From Bacteroides caccae (lineage in GTDB: Bacteria > Bacteroidota > Bacteroidia > Bacteroidales > Bacteroidaceae), in assembly GCF_002222615.2 (NCBI RefSeq), contig NZ_CP022412.2:2666001-2730000 (forward strand): a stretch of 64,000 bases of DNA, given 5' to 3'. Of this stretch, positions 17,139 through 25,275 are shown piece after piece. Position numbers and translations under genes: made by a program. Each line of letters starts with the position of its first letter. Position 1 is the first letter of the stretch. The notes below the pieces were generated by a model. It had not been told where the DNA came from and did not search any database. It was given only the letters and a program-made list of their open reading frames with translations.

Positions 17139-17750
17139 ATGGGAATGCACACATGGTTTGAATGTAAAATCCGTTACGAGAAAGTAATGGAAAACGGAAT
17201 GCAGAAAAAAATAACAGAACCTTATCTGGTAGATGCACTCAGCTTTACAGAAGCAGAAGCACGTATTATCGAGGAGATGACTCCATTTATAACAGGAGAA
17301 TTTACAGTATCAGACATTAAACGTGCCAATTACAGCGAGCTATTTCCCAGTGAAGAGGAATCAGCAGACCGTTGGTTTAAATGCAAATTAGTATTTATCA
17401 CCCTCGATGAAAAAAGCGGTGCTGAGAAAAAGACTTCCACTCAAGTATTGGTACAAGCTGCCGACTTGCGTGATGCTGTGAAAAAGCTGGATGAGGGCAT
17501 GAAAGGAACCATGGCAGATTATCAGATCGGCATGGTAGCTGAAACCCCTATTGTAGACGTATTCCCTTTTGAAGCCAAAGAGGGAAGTAATATAACAGAA
17601 GATAAAGAAGTAGTTCGCTTTATTGATAAGTTCCCTGAAGGGCAATGTACCGAAACTACAGTAGGTGGCAAACCGGTTATCGTTGATAAAACTGGAGGTA
17701 AAACAAAAGTAATCCCTAACAATAAATCAGATACAAATGGAGATGATTAA
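17139..17750 (+). CDS. DUF4494-like phage protein
   Basis: A 203-residue protein. The N-terminal part (WFECKIRYEKVMENG, then PYLVDALSFTEAEARIIEEM) is repeated in degenerate form around residue 82 (WFKCKLVFITLDEKSG), so it holds two related halves. This is the pattern of DUF4494 proteins of Bacteroides phages and mobile elements. Function unknown. Confidence 0.65.
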   Translation: MGMHTWFECKIRYEKVMENGMQKKITEPYLVDALSFTEAEARIIEEMTPFITGEFTVSDIKRANYSELFPSEEESADRWFKCKLVFITLDEKSGAEKKTSTQVLVQAADLRDAVKKLDEGMKGTMADYQIGMVAETPIVDVFPFEAKEGSNITEDKEVVRFIDKFPEGQCTETTVGGKPVIVDKTGGKTKVIPNNKSDTNGDD

Positions 17751-17799
17751 CAGTGAAGAATATTTGCCAGATTGGGCGATAATTGAAGATTAGTTTAAA

Positions 17800-17833
17800 A
17801 GAGAGGAACGGTGAGTGTTATTTGTTCCTCTCT
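17800..17833 (+). terminator. Hairpin after the DUF4494-like gene
   Basis: Ten-base arms AGAGAGGAAC and GTTCCTCTCT enclose 14 bases. No clear T run, so partial termination or RNA processing is possible. A second small hairpin (GAGCC/GGCTC) lies at 17877-17892. Confidence 0.5.
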
Positions 17834-17915
17834 ATGTGATAAGCTATCTACTACAAATTAACTACAATACAGAAATGAGCCTTGGGCGGCTCTATAAAAC
17901 CCAATATTAGAAATT

Positions 17916-18290
17916 ATGAATAAATTTGGAATTCTGGCGGCTATCATATTTGCCGCAATTGTTGCGGGATGTTTTGTTGCCATCCCTTATTATAACGTTT
18001 GGCAACAAGAAATGTCTGGAAAGGCAGAATTTGCTAAAGCTGAACAAAACCGTAAAATAAAGATTGAAGAAGCTAAAGCTAATCTGGAAGCTGAAAAACT
18101 GAACGCTCAAGCAGAAATCGAACGCGCCAAAGGTGCTGCCGAAGCGATTAAAATTGAGAATGGAAGTATTACCCCTGCATATATTCAATATTTGTGGGTA
18201 CGTCAGCAAAGCAATCTGAATGATAAAACTGTGATATACATACCAACGGAAACAAACCTTCCAGTTTTGGAAGCGTCCAGAAATAAATAA
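17916..18290 (+). CDS. Membrane-anchored coiled-coil protein
   Basis: A 124-residue protein with one N-terminal membrane segment (about residues 5-25) and then an Ala/Glu/Lys-rich helix (EQNRKIKIEEAKANLEAEKL). The C-terminal ITPAYIQYLWVRQQSN resembles the end of SPFH/prohibitin-type proteins. It may be a truncated SPFH-like phage protein; the role is unknown. Confidence 0.6.
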   Translation: MNKFGILAAIIFAAIVAGCFVAIPYYNVWQQEMSGKAEFAKAEQNRKIKIEEAKANLEAEKLNAQAEIERAKGAAEAIKIENGSITPAYIQYLWVRQQSNLNDKTVIYIPTETNLPVLEASRNK

Positions 18291-18308
18291 TAGCCAAAGT
18301 TAAAATAT

Positions 18309-19130
18309 ATGGCAACGAATTTAATCTTATCTAAAGAGAGTAGCGAAAGCGAAATCAAGCGTTATTTTAACGCAGTTCTTGAACTGTCAAAATCTGACAA
18401 TGAGTTTCCAATCAATCTCGATGAAGTTTGGATGTTGGTTTATCCAAGAAAAGACCATGCCGTTAGAGAGTTGATAGATGGTGGTCAGTTTATTGAAGGT
18501 GTTGATTATCAAGTTTCCCCCAAAAATGGGGGAAACCCAAAAGGCGGCAGACCGACAAATGAGTACAAACTTACAGTTTCCTGCATGGAGTTCTTCATCG
18601 CGAGAAAAGTCCGTCCTGTGTTTGAGGTTTATCGTCAAGTGTTCCACCAAAGCGTCCGGAAAGTAATCGAAAACCAGAACAAACCCAAACGTGAACCATC
18701 ACTAACAACTAAAGTCCGCGTTGGCCTTGAATGGGTAAAAGGCGTAAGTGAAGTGCTTAATCTAAATGATTCTTCTAAATTGTCTTTAATTAGTAAAGTA
18801 GCTGCACCTCTTGGACTTCCGACACCTGATTATACTCTGTCACATGGGATACTTAAATCCGCTACTGAATTGCTCAAAGAAACGGGTTTATCCATCAGCG
18901 CACAAGCGTTTAATCAAAGAGCGATTCAGAAAGGTATCTTATGTGATATTAAAAGGAAATCATCAAAAGGCAAAGATAAGCATTTCAAATCAATAACCGA
19001 ATCCGGTCGGTCGTATGGTGAGAACCAAGTCAACCCTAATAATCCAAAAGAAACACAGCCTCTTTGGTATAAAGAGAAATTCAATGAGTTATTGATGTTG
19101 CTTGATTTTAAACTTGCTAGGGTATTATGA
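18309..19130 (+). CDS. AntA-like phage antirepressor
   Basis: A 273-residue protein. The N-terminal half has the AntA/AntB pattern (INLDEVWMLVYPRKDHAVRELIDGG, then FIEGVDYQVS and YKLTVSCMEFFIARK). The C-terminal half has an antirepressor-type DNA-binding region (LLKETGLSISAQAFNQRAIQKGI). Such proteins inactivate the repressor or control late switching. It overlaps the next gene by 4 bases. Confidence 0.72.
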   Translation: MATNLILSKESSESEIKRYFNAVLELSKSDNEFPINLDEVWMLVYPRKDHAVRELIDGGQFIEGVDYQVSPKNGGNPKGGRPTNEYKLTVSCMEFFIARKVRPVFEVYRQVFHQSVRKVIENQNKPKREPSLTTKVRVGLEWVKGVSEVLNLNDSSKLSLISKVAAPLGLPTPDYTLSHGILKSATELLKETGLSISAQAFNQRAIQKGILCDIKRKSSKGKDKHFKSITESGRSYGENQVNPNNPKETQPLWYKEKFNELLMLLDFKLARVL

Positions 19131-19534
19131 CATACGAAGAAATGAAAGCTAAATATTGTGGAACCAATATTCGCAGAAAGCCCAAAGATGAAGAGCATAA
19201 GATACAAGTTTCGATGGTCAATTGGTTCCGACTACAATATCCATCCATGCGCCATAATCTTTTCTCCGTTCCAAATGGTGGAAGAAGAGACGCTGTTACT
19301 GGAGCAAAGTTAAAAGCCGAAGGAGTGCTTCCAGGAGTGTCTGACCTAATACTCTTGAAAAGCAACCGGTTTTATGGAGCACTGCTAATCGAAACCAAGA
19401 CTAAAAAGGGAGTTCAGCGTGAATCTCAAAAAGAATGGGAAGCTAAGATAACTGCTGACGGCTATAAATATGTTGTCTGTCGTTCTCTTGACGATTTCAT
19501 TAAAGTGGTAACTGATTATTTGAATAACATGTAG
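19127..19534 (+). CDS. VRR-NUC nuclease
   Basis: A 135-residue protein with VRR-NUC signatures: an EHKIQ-like start, FSVPNGGRR, GVLPGVSDLILL and IETKTKKGVQRESQKEWE (E-x-K metal site). Stand-alone VRR-NUC domains are structure-specific nucleases common in phages, used for Holliday-like or branched DNA. Confidence 0.82.
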   Translation: MTYEEMKAKYCGTNIRRKPKDEEHKIQVSMVNWFRLQYPSMRHNLFSVPNGGRRDAVTGAKLKAEGVLPGVSDLILLKSNRFYGALLIETKTKKGVQRESQKEWEAKITADGYKYVVCRSLDDFIKVVTDYLNNM

Positions 19535-19570
19535 TTATGTCTGTTTCACAAACTTTAAAGATTGACACCT

Positions 19571-19723
19571 ATGAAACCAAATGAGTTGCAAGAATGGCAT
19601 AATCTATCAGAAAAGCTTGTTGCATTTACAAGTAATTGTAGTGAGGATATAAAGCCTTACATCGTTGGACAATTGCAGGCTTTGTTAGAAATATTGTCTG
19701 CGCAAATTGATTTTGAAAAATAA
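19571..19723 (+). CDS. Small hypothetical phage protein
   Basis: A 50-residue acidic helical protein (MKPNELQEWHNLSEKLVAF). It is the last rightward gene before the convergent terminator at 19814. No domain. Confidence 0.5.
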   Translation: MKPNELQEWHNLSEKLVAFTSNCSEDIKPYIVGQLQALLEILSAQIDFEK

Positions 19724-19813
19724 ACCCTGTGCTGATTGGCTCAACTCCTATTCGGCAAATCGTTCTTTGACATTTTGTTTTCAGCTTTTAATCTGCCTTA
19801 TTACTGCATTGGA

Positions 19814-19850
19814 ATAAATAAAGCCAGATGTAATGTCTGGCTTTATTTAT
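19814..19850. terminator. Bidirectional terminator
   Basis: A perfect 15-bp stem with a 7-base loop and A/T-rich outer arms, between the rightward recombination operon and the leftward toxin-antitoxin-like pair. It overlaps the stop codon of the leftward gene. Confidence 0.85.
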
Positions 19851-20262
19851 CAATTAGTCCGAATCTTTTTAATTCGGCTTTATTGATTCGAGAATTACTC
19901 TTTATCTTATCACAAACAAGGGTAATATCTTCCTCATCCAATGTGCCTAAACTAGTACTTTTAAGAAGCTTGTTCTTTTTCACTATTTTAATTGAAGAGC
20001 AATCTATGTAGCTGTCATATGAAAGGAATTTATAACTTTCCCCTTTTATAAGATGCTGCATTGCTTGTACATTAGGTGGCAGATTCATATTAATAAAGGA
20101 GTTAAAAATGACACCACCATAAACGTTTCCATCGTTATCAAAACCAAGTACTACAAAAAATTTATCACGGCTGGTATCTCCAGGTTTTGGTACTACTCCA
20201 TTGGCCTTGTTCATCGTAACGTAAAATACATCTCCTATCTTAATTTCCGAAGGTTTCATCAA
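19843..20262 (-). CDS. Candidate toxin paired with a Panacea antitoxin
   Basis: A 139-residue protein. The N-terminal part (IKIGDVFYVTMNK, then KFFVVLGFDNDGNVYGGVIFNSF) has the spacing of the PemK/MazF-like SH3-barrel fold, but too little is conserved to assign that family. It overlaps the upstream Panacea-type gene by 23 bases, so the pair is translationally coupled. The toxin role is inferred from this coupling. Confidence 0.55.
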   Translation of the reverse strand: MMKPSEIKIGDVFYVTMNKANGVVPKPGDTSRDKFFVVLGFDNDGNVYGGVIFNSFINMNLPPNVQAMQHLIKGESYKFLSYDSYIDCSSIKIVKKNKLLKSTSLGTLDEEDITLVCDKIKSNSRINKAELKRFGLIDK

Positions 20263-20767
20263 ATGCTATTGAATCATTAATATATTTTACAAGTTCATCA
20301 TTAGCTCCTCCGTCAAGGGCAATATCCCCCGGATCAATAACATGATTCCCCTTTTTGTCTCTCGCTTTTTGCCAACAAGTTGTATGAGAAGTTCTTTCCA
20401 ACTCCTTAAAACTCATTTTCCCGTATTTGGAGATGCATAAATCTAACGTATCTTTATCATATTGTGAAAGATAATCCATATCCGGTTCACGTTTGGATAA
20501 TAGATAGTAATCTACGACATAAACATCGTCTTTCATTTTTGAAAGAACACTTTTTTGCCCCTGTATTGTACTATACAAGATTGTTGGTACTGGTCCATGG
20601 GGAAGAGCACAAAATTTATCCGCTATCATCAGTTGTCCCCAGTCAACCAAACTTCGTTGATTGGCAAAATATAATATCTTGAACAGATGATAATAGTCCA
20701 TACCCCCAGTTTTATTAAGGATATAAAGCACTATTTCTATAATTCTTTGTTGTTCAAATTTTGTCAT
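20240..20767 (-). CDS. Panacea-domain (SocA-like, DUF4065) antitoxin
   Basis: A 175-residue protein with the Panacea pattern: MDYYHLFKILYFANQRSL, then ALPHGPVPTILYSTIQG and the C-terminal LERTSHTTCWQKAR. Panacea domains neutralise many unrelated toxin folds. It is first in a two-gene leftward operon inserted between rightward phage genes, an arrangement typical of lysogenic-conversion cassettes. Confidence 0.82.
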   Translation of the reverse strand: MTKFEQQRIIEIVLYILNKTGGMDYYHLFKILYFANQRSLVDWGQLMIADKFCALPHGPVPTILYSTIQGQKSVLSKMKDDVYVVDYYLLSKREPDMDYLSQYDKDTLDLCISKYGKMSFKELERTSHTTCWQKARDKKGNHVIDPGDIALDGGANDELVKYINDSIAFDETFGN

Positions 20768-20923
20768 TTTGTTTAGGGTTCTTGGTTACTTATTTATGTG
20801 AATGCGTATTCAAATATATGCATTCTAATGCAAAGTTAACAATTTCATTTGAGAATCAAATCACAAAATAGTTAAAAGAATACGTTGATTGTTGATCGTA
20901 TAATCACTTTTAAAAATTATTAT

Positions 20924-20931
20924 TATATTTG
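20924..20931 (+). promoter_or_regulatory. -7 box (TATATTTG) for the KilA-N transcript
   Basis: The motif matches TAnnTTTG, and the transcript should begin near 20938, about 140 bases before the coding start. Confidence 0.6.
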
Positions 20932-20937
20932 CAATGC

Positions 20938-21080
20938 GTTGGGTTATACTTATTAAAATTAGAATTAATCAGAGGATTAAGATATAGAAAGCTGTGTAGG
21001 TCATAACCCCCTGCATGGCTTTCGCCTTTTTATCTCCGCATGAAGAAGTGCGGTACGTCCTCGAACGAAAAGACTTTATT
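20938..21080 (+). ncRNA. Structured leader RNA of the KilA-N gene
   Basis: A hairpin is formed by GAAAGC (20987-20992) with GCTTTC (21018-21023), extended inward by TGTG/CATG and TAGG/CCTG. Its 9-base loop (21001-21009) contains ATAACCC, which is complementary to GGGTTAT at 20941-20947, so a pseudoknot can form. A T run follows at 21027-21031. A second hairpin, CCGCA/TGCGG, lies at 21036-21053. The layout suggests attenuation. Confidence 0.5.
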
Positions 21081-21740
21081 ATGAAAACGAACCAAATTAT
21101 GATTCGCCCAATGGGTGATTTTAAAGTAATTCAGAGAACTAAAGATGCGTTTTTCAATGCTACAAATTTATTGAAACAGTGGAATCAATTGAAAGGTATG
21201 AAGAAGGAAGTTAATGACTACTTCGGCTTAGCTTCCACTAAAGAGTTCATTTACACTATAATGGAAAGAGAAAATTATGATAGGGGTAATTACCCCTATC
21301 ATAAATCAAGGGCAAATAAGGGGGATAATGCGGGTACCTGGATGCATCCACTACTTTTTATTGATTTTGCAATGTGGATAAATCCGTCTTTTAAATATGA
21401 TGTTCTCAAATTTGTCTATGATGAAATGATAAAATTCCGCAATCTTGCTGGTGATGCATACCCATCCATGTGTAAAGCGGTCAGTTCTATTTTGCCAGAT
21501 GACCTATTCAAACAAAAAGTCAAGGACTTGGCCAAGTCTCTAAACATCATAGTCTACGGTAAGCATGAATCAGAAATGCGTAATAAAATTGGCGATGAAG
21601 CTAAAATTCGTGAATTGTATGAGTTGGAATTACAGATAGCCCAATGGATAGATTTAGGTTTTATCAAAGACTATAATAGCCTTAAATCCACATTGACTAA
21701 ATTGTATTACCGGAAATATCCTAATGTTCTTCCCATCTAA
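21081..21740 (+). CDS. KilA-N domain protein
   Basis: A 219-residue protein. The KilA-N domain covers about residues 10-115: DAFFNATNLLKQWNQ, then STKEFIYTI and AGTWMHPLLFIDFAMWINPSFK. The C-terminal third is helical and charged. KilA-N proteins bind DNA and often act as antirepressors. The start at 21081 is chosen because the upstream extension to 21015 would translate the structured leader. Confidence 0.82.
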   Translation: MKTNQIMIRPMGDFKVIQRTKDAFFNATNLLKQWNQLKGMKKEVNDYFGLASTKEFIYTIMERENYDRGNYPYHKSRANKGDNAGTWMHPLLFIDFAMWINPSFKYDVLKFVYDEMIKFRNLAGDAYPSMCKAVSSILPDDLFKQKVKDLAKSLNIIVYGKHESEMRNKIGDEAKIRELYELELQIAQWIDLGFIKDYNSLKSTLTKLYYRKYPNVLPI

Positions 21741-21772
21741 AATATAGGGATATTGGGTAGTTGATATAAATA

Positions 21773-21796
21773 AAGGGGTGCCAAATGCATCCCTTA
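21773..21796. terminator. Terminator between convergent genes
   Basis: AAGGGGTGC pairs with GCATCCCTT around a 5-base loop, with A/T-rich flanks on both sides. Confidence 0.6.
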
Positions 21797-21799
21797 TAT

Positions 21800-21895
21800 T
21801 CATCTATACATTGCGGTACAGCTTATAAATAAGGCAATAACAGAAACGATAAGAGAAAGTATCTCGGCTGTTATTTCTAAGACATTCAGGCTCAA
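21800..21895 (-). CDS. Possible 31-residue hydrophobic peptide
   Basis: The frame starts with TTG overlapping the stop of the upstream gene and encodes a peptide with the hydrophobic stretch EILSLIVSVIALFISCTAMY. It may be a membrane peptide or a chance frame. Confidence 0.25.
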   Translation of the reverse strand: MSLNVLEITAEILSLIVSVIALFISCTAMYR

Positions 21896-22554
21896 AATTC
21901 CTCTTTTACATAATTGAAAGGGCCATAAATTATACGGACAGAATATTCAAATCCAGCATTTTTTGCTAATTCTTCGTCATAATTTATAATGTCTATATGG
22001 ACAGCCCCTTCATATCCCCCTTCTAAAAACGATTTCCAACGACCGTTCCATAATGGGGATACACCTCCAACGTATAAGTCGAATCCATGGTCATCCTTAA
22101 AAGAAGATAAATCGTATTTTTTAGATAAAAGATTTCTCATCTCTTCTTGTTTGTCAATGGCTTCTTTTTTCGTTTTTGCATTTAGGATAAATATGCAAGC
22201 ATTAAAATAGCTATTAATACCGTCTGATTGAAAAAGGAAATATACGGAGTTAAAATCTACACCTGCATATTTTATGCTTTTAAAGACTATGTGTTTATTG
22301 TCGGAAAGATAATCTTCTGTCCCATATTTGTTTCTTAATACAGGTAGGGCTTTTTCTCTGGAAATTCCAAAAGGTATTCCACCAATAGTTGTTATTTGCT
22401 CTTTTTTTAATTTGACTTCCATAATAGAATCAACAACAGACTGTAAAGAATCCGTGTTTATATTCAGTGAATCTTTGGATGCCAAATTGCCATATTCTTG
22501 CGCATTTGCAAAGAGTGGTACAATAAACATTAATACGATTAGGGTCTCTTTCAT
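21892..22554 (-). CDS. Secreted protein of unknown function
   Basis: A 220-residue protein with a clear signal peptide (MKETLIVLMFIVPLFANAQ). The mature part has GGIPFGISREKALPVL and further repeats of mixed beta pattern. It starts 1 base after the XRE gene stop. A lysogen may express it as an envelope factor; the role is unknown. Confidence 0.72.
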   Translation of the reverse strand: MKETLIVLMFIVPLFANAQEYGNLASKDSLNINTDSLQSVVDSIMEVKLKKEQITTIGGIPFGISREKALPVLRNKYGTEDYLSDNKHIVFKSIKYAGVDFNSVYFLFQSDGINSYFNACIFILNAKTKKEAIDKQEEMRNLLSKKYDLSSFKDDHGFDLYVGGVSPLWNGRWKSFLEGGYEGAVHIDIINYDEELAKNAGFEYSVRIIYGPFNYVKEEF

Positions 22555-22555
22555 A

Positions 22556-22834
22556 CTATTTGGTTTTAAGTTCAACATTCACACTAACCGGGAACTCGTT
22601 CCCGCAGTGTGGGCATTTGATAGAATGGGCGTTTGAGGGAAGCTGCACCTCTTCCGGGGACGCGAATAGCTGCCACATGGGAACGTTGAGGGCGGTAGCG
22701 ATCTTTTCAAGTGTAGCAGTTGTCAATGATTCTGCTGCAACCATTTGTCTAACAGCAGATAGGCTTACATTCATTTTATCTGCCAGTTCTTGTTGTGTGT
22801 AATGTTTCTCTTTTAAAAGTTCCTTTATTCTCAT
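22556..22834 (-). CDS. XRE regulator with zinc ribbon
   Basis: A 92-residue protein. The XRE helix-turn-helix occupies residues 1-55 (QQELADKMNVSLSAVRQMVA). A half zinc ribbon follows (CPHCGNEF). It is divergent from the gene at 23007, and two identical-type operators lie between them, so it is probably an autoregulated repressor of the rightward promoter. Confidence 0.78.
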   Translation of the reverse strand: MRIKELLKEKHYTQQELADKMNVSLSAVRQMVAAESLTTATLEKIATALNVPMWQLFASPEEVQLPSNAHSIKCPHCGNEFPVSVNVELKTK

Positions 22835-22851
22835 AATTATCTTTTTGATTT

Positions 22852-22859
22852 CAAATATA
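22852..22859 (-). promoter_or_regulatory. -7 box (TATATTTG) of the XRE gene
   Basis: CAAATATA on the plus strand, 18 bases before the start codon. Operator 22876-22893 covers the place of the -33 element. Confidence 0.55.
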
Positions 22860-22875
22860 CAGATTATTTATGAAG

Positions 22876-22893
22876 TATACAGTATATACTATA
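22876..22893. promoter_or_regulatory. XRE operator, left copy
   Basis: An 18-base palindromic site starting TATACAGTA. It shares 16 of 18 bases with the right copy at 22942-22959. Confidence 0.6.
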
Positions 22894-22933
22894 TTAATTT
22901 ATGCAAAAGAAATAGTATATTATGGTTATTTTG

Positions 22934-22965
22934 TTTGGTAATATACAGTAAATACTGTATCTTTA
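22934..22965 (+). promoter_or_regulatory. Rightward promoter with the right XRE operator
   Basis: TTTG (22934-22937) and TATCTTTA (22958-22965) are 20 bases apart. The palindrome TACAGTA-AA-TACTGTA (22944-22959) fills the space and touches the -7 box, so repressor binding would block it. Confidence 0.65.
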
Positions 22966-23006
22966 CGTCAAATAAAAGAACTAATAACAATTTAACTCCT
23001 AAATAT

Positions 23007-23318
23007 ATGAAACGCTACAATTTATCAGAAATATTCAAGAACGCTCACAGAAACTACAAGTATTCAGGTAAGAAGCAAGGTAAGACCTTTGGTGAATGTT
23101 TAAAGTCAGCATGGAGACTTGCAAAACTCCAAGCTAACTTCACAGTAGAAGCGGTAAAGGAAAGAACTGATAAATTCTTGGCAGAAAGAGAAGAAGCGAT
23201 GAGCAAAGCTGCTAAGGCTACAATGCACGAAGGCTACAATAACAAGAACATTCCTGCATCGGCTTATTACAATGTGAATAGTACTGGTAGATTCGGTTCA
23301 CGCTACGTAGGTGATTAA
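23007..23318 (+). CDS. Conserved small basic protein
   Basis: A 103-residue protein (MKRYNLSEIFKNAHRNYKYSGKKQGKTF). The start at 23007 follows the promoter by about 40 bases. Helical with many Lys/Arg; a nucleic-acid or protein adaptor is possible. No known domain. Confidence 0.65.
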   Translation: MKRYNLSEIFKNAHRNYKYSGKKQGKTFGECLKSAWRLAKLQANFTVEAVKERTDKFLAEREEAMSKAAKATMHEGYNNKNIPASAYYNVNSTGRFGSRYVGD

Positions 23319-23348
23319 GATATAACTAACACTTTAAAATATAAAACA

Positions 23349-23501
23349 ATGAAATACGAAGTTTCTAAGAAAGGTTCAAGCGTAACATTCAAGTTCGAAA
23401 CATACGAACAGGCAGCTGATTTCTGCTATATGTATGTAATGTCAATGCACGCTAAAGGTGATAGATTCCCTGAACTTTCAATTAAAGAGATAACCGAGTA
23501 A
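23349..23501 (+). CDS. Small hypothetical protein
   Basis: A 50-residue protein (MKYEVSKKGSSVTFKFETYEQAADFCYMY), short beta-alpha pattern. It sits in the operon after the basic protein. No function known. Confidence 0.55.
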   Translation: MKYEVSKKGSSVTFKFETYEQAADFCYMYVMSMHAKGDRFPELSIKEITE

Positions 23502-23524
23502 TCAGAACATTAAAATTTAGAGTA

Positions 23525-23929
23525 ATGGACAATATTTTGAACTCAACCGTTGAAATGAGTCAGGCGGAACTGATATTTCAGTTAGCCAAGACCAATGTCG
23601 AACAAGAAAAAAGGCTTAAGTCGACAGAACTAAGATTAAGCGTACTTGAAGAAGAGATGAAGAAATTGTCTTCAAAGTGTATCGGTAATTATGGATGTTC
23701 CACTATGTCTGCATACGTACAGAGGCATAAACTTCCTATTTATGTAAGTGACATTGCGAAACTCGGCAATGATGCCACACGCCTATGTAAGAAAAGGGGA
23801 TATCCGGTTAATAAGGTAAACATAGACCGTTTTGGTGTTGTAAACGTCTATCCGGATTTCATCCTTCATGAACTACTGGATGACTATATAAGAACTACAC
23901 AGCGTCTAAATGGAAGTATAATGAGATAA
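23525..23929 (+). CDS. Coiled-coil and antirepressor-like C-terminal domain protein
   Basis: A 134-residue protein. The first 50 residues form a coiled coil (EQEKRLKSTELRLSVLEEEMKK). The rest (YVQRHKLPIYVSDIAKLGNDATRLCKKRGYP, then IDRFGVVNVYPDFILHELL) resembles the small DNA-binding C-terminal domain of phage antirepressors. No N-terminal antirepressor domain is present. Confidence 0.6.
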   Translation: MDNILNSTVEMSQAELIFQLAKTNVEQEKRLKSTELRLSVLEEEMKKLSSKCIGNYGCSTMSAYVQRHKLPIYVSDIAKLGNDATRLCKKRGYPVNKVNIDRFGVVNVYPDFILHELLDDYIRTTQRLNGSIMR

Positions 23930-23948
23930 TAATATAAACTATAAAGTA

Positions 23949-24149
23949 ATGATTGAAGTAGAAATAAGCCAATACCTCGCAATGTTAAAGTCATTCACAG
24001 AATGCTCTCAATACAGAGCGGAGTGTTATCGGTTAAAAGCTGAAAACGAAAAGTTGAAAATCGAGCTATCGAATAGCTTAAATGTTTCTCGTTCTTCCCG
24101 TAATCAGGTCGAGCACTTTGATTACGCTAGTCGAATGGGAGCTAACTAA
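23949..24149 (+). CDS. Small coiled-coil protein
   Basis: A 66-residue protein with a heptad-like stretch (YRAECYRLKAENEKLKIELSNSL). Last gene before a strong terminator. Confidence 0.55.
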   Translation: MIEVEISQYLAMLKSFTECSQYRAECYRLKAENEKLKIELSNSLNVSRSSRNQVEHFDYASRMGAN

Positions 24150-24204
24150 GTAGGAAAGTAGTGTCAGGGGATTCGTCCCACACATTAAGTTGATGCCAAT
24201 CGAC

Positions 24205-24239
24205 ACAGTGACAATCTGAAAATGGTTGTCACTGTTTTA
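24205..24239 (+). terminator. Rho-independent terminator
   Basis: ACAGTGACAA and TTGTCACTGT form a perfect 10-bp stem with an 11-base loop, followed by TTTTAT. Confidence 0.85.
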
Positions 24240-24286
24240 TCGATTTTAAGTGGTTCTAAGCGAATCATGCGATTTGAAATAACAAC

Positions 24287-24313
24287 TATTATCCTTGATT
24301 ATTCAAGGTAATA
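24287..24313 (+). promoter_or_regulatory. Palindrome upstream of the gene at 24370
   Basis: CCTTG and CAAGG separated by six bases, with further A/T symmetry outside. It may be an operator or leader hairpin. Confidence 0.35.
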
Positions 24314-24369
24314 TAGAGTAAAAAAATAGTGTACAAAACGATTTTATTAACAACATAAATAATAGTAAT

Positions 24370-24837
24370 ATGAAATTTACAGTAGAAATTGACGAGTTTT
24401 GGTTAGACGAAGATTCTAACGGGTTTGAGGAAGAATTAAAAAACTCAATCAAGATAGATGTCTGTCAACAGATAAAAAAAATGATGCTTACGCATATTGA
24501 AAACGAGATTACTAATGTCGTTAAGCAGCAAGTATCAGATACACTTAGAGAGCAAATACAAGCACTTGTCGCTGACGTTATTTCAACAGGAATGATAAGA
24601 GAAAGCTCTTATTCTGACAAAGAAATATCTATTGAAAATTGGATTAAAAGCCAATTTAATGCAAATTGTGGCTATCATAATGCTAATGCAAAAATTACGG
24701 AATTAGCTAAAAAGTTTGGTGACGAGATGAAACAAAGATATGATTTACTATTTGCATCTCAAATCGTAGCCAAGCTGGACGAACATGGCTTGATGAAAGA
24801 AGATATAGCAGAATTATTACTCCCCACCTCTAAATAA
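24370..24837 (+). CDS. Hypothetical phage protein, helical
   Basis: A 155-residue acidic protein (MKFTVEIDEFWLDEDSNGFEEELKNSIK) with a long helical middle. No domain recognised. It begins a long run of small rightward genes. Confidence 0.6.
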   Translation: MKFTVEIDEFWLDEDSNGFEEELKNSIKIDVCQQIKKMMLTHIENEITNVVKQQVSDTLREQIQALVADVISTGMIRESSYSDKEISIENWIKSQFNANCGYHNANAKITELAKKFGDEMKQRYDLLFASQIVAKLDEHGLMKEDIAELLLPTSK

Positions 24838-24847
24838 CATTGGTAAT

Positions 24848-25042
24848 ATGAGCTTAGATGAATTCTTAGAAAAGTTTGAAGAAGCACTAGATCAATGCGA
24901 TAGAAACGAAGATATTTATATCTCCATACAGGTGCCACCCGGGACAAAATGTTGGGATAACTCTTGGACGCAATTTGAAGTAGGCTGTATCAGTACTGAT
25001 GGAACGACAATTTATTTACAATGCAATAATAGAATGGTATGA
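24848..25042 (+). CDS. Small hypothetical protein
   Basis: A 64-residue acidic protein (MSLDEFLEKFEEALDQCDRNEDIY). It overlaps the next gene by 4 bases. No domain. Confidence 0.55.
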   Translation: MSLDEFLEKFEEALDQCDRNEDIYISIQVPPGTKCWDNSWTQFEVGCISTDGTTIYLQCNNRMV

Positions 25043-25260
25043 GCAAATTAAAGCAAATGTTACTGGCAACAGCAGCTATGTGCGCAGCAGCACAAAGTAA
25101 CGATCCATACTCTGTGAATCGTAAAGAAGGAATGACTTTTAATCCTAACTATAAAGTTAAGTCATCAGTTAAAGAGTTAAGAGAGTTTACCATAAAAGGA
25201 CAGAAAGTTATGGCATATTCCAAAAAGGACGCTATTAAACGACTTAACCATAAGAAATAA
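25039..25260 (+). CDS. Small basic protein
   Basis: A 73-residue protein (MSKLKQMLLATAAMCAAAQSND) with a C-terminal KGQKVMAYSKKDAIKRLNHKK. The start region looks like a weak signal peptide or helix. No function known. Confidence 0.55.
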   Translation: MSKLKQMLLATAAMCAAAQSNDPYSVNRKEGMTFNPNYKVKSSVKELREFTIKGQKVMAYSKKDAIKRLNHKK

Positions 25261-25275
25261 CTAAAATATCAAATT

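Noticed and set aside
21015..21080. N-terminal extension of the KilA-N protein
   Set aside because: It covers the structured leader RNA; the ATG at 21081 gives the normal domain start.
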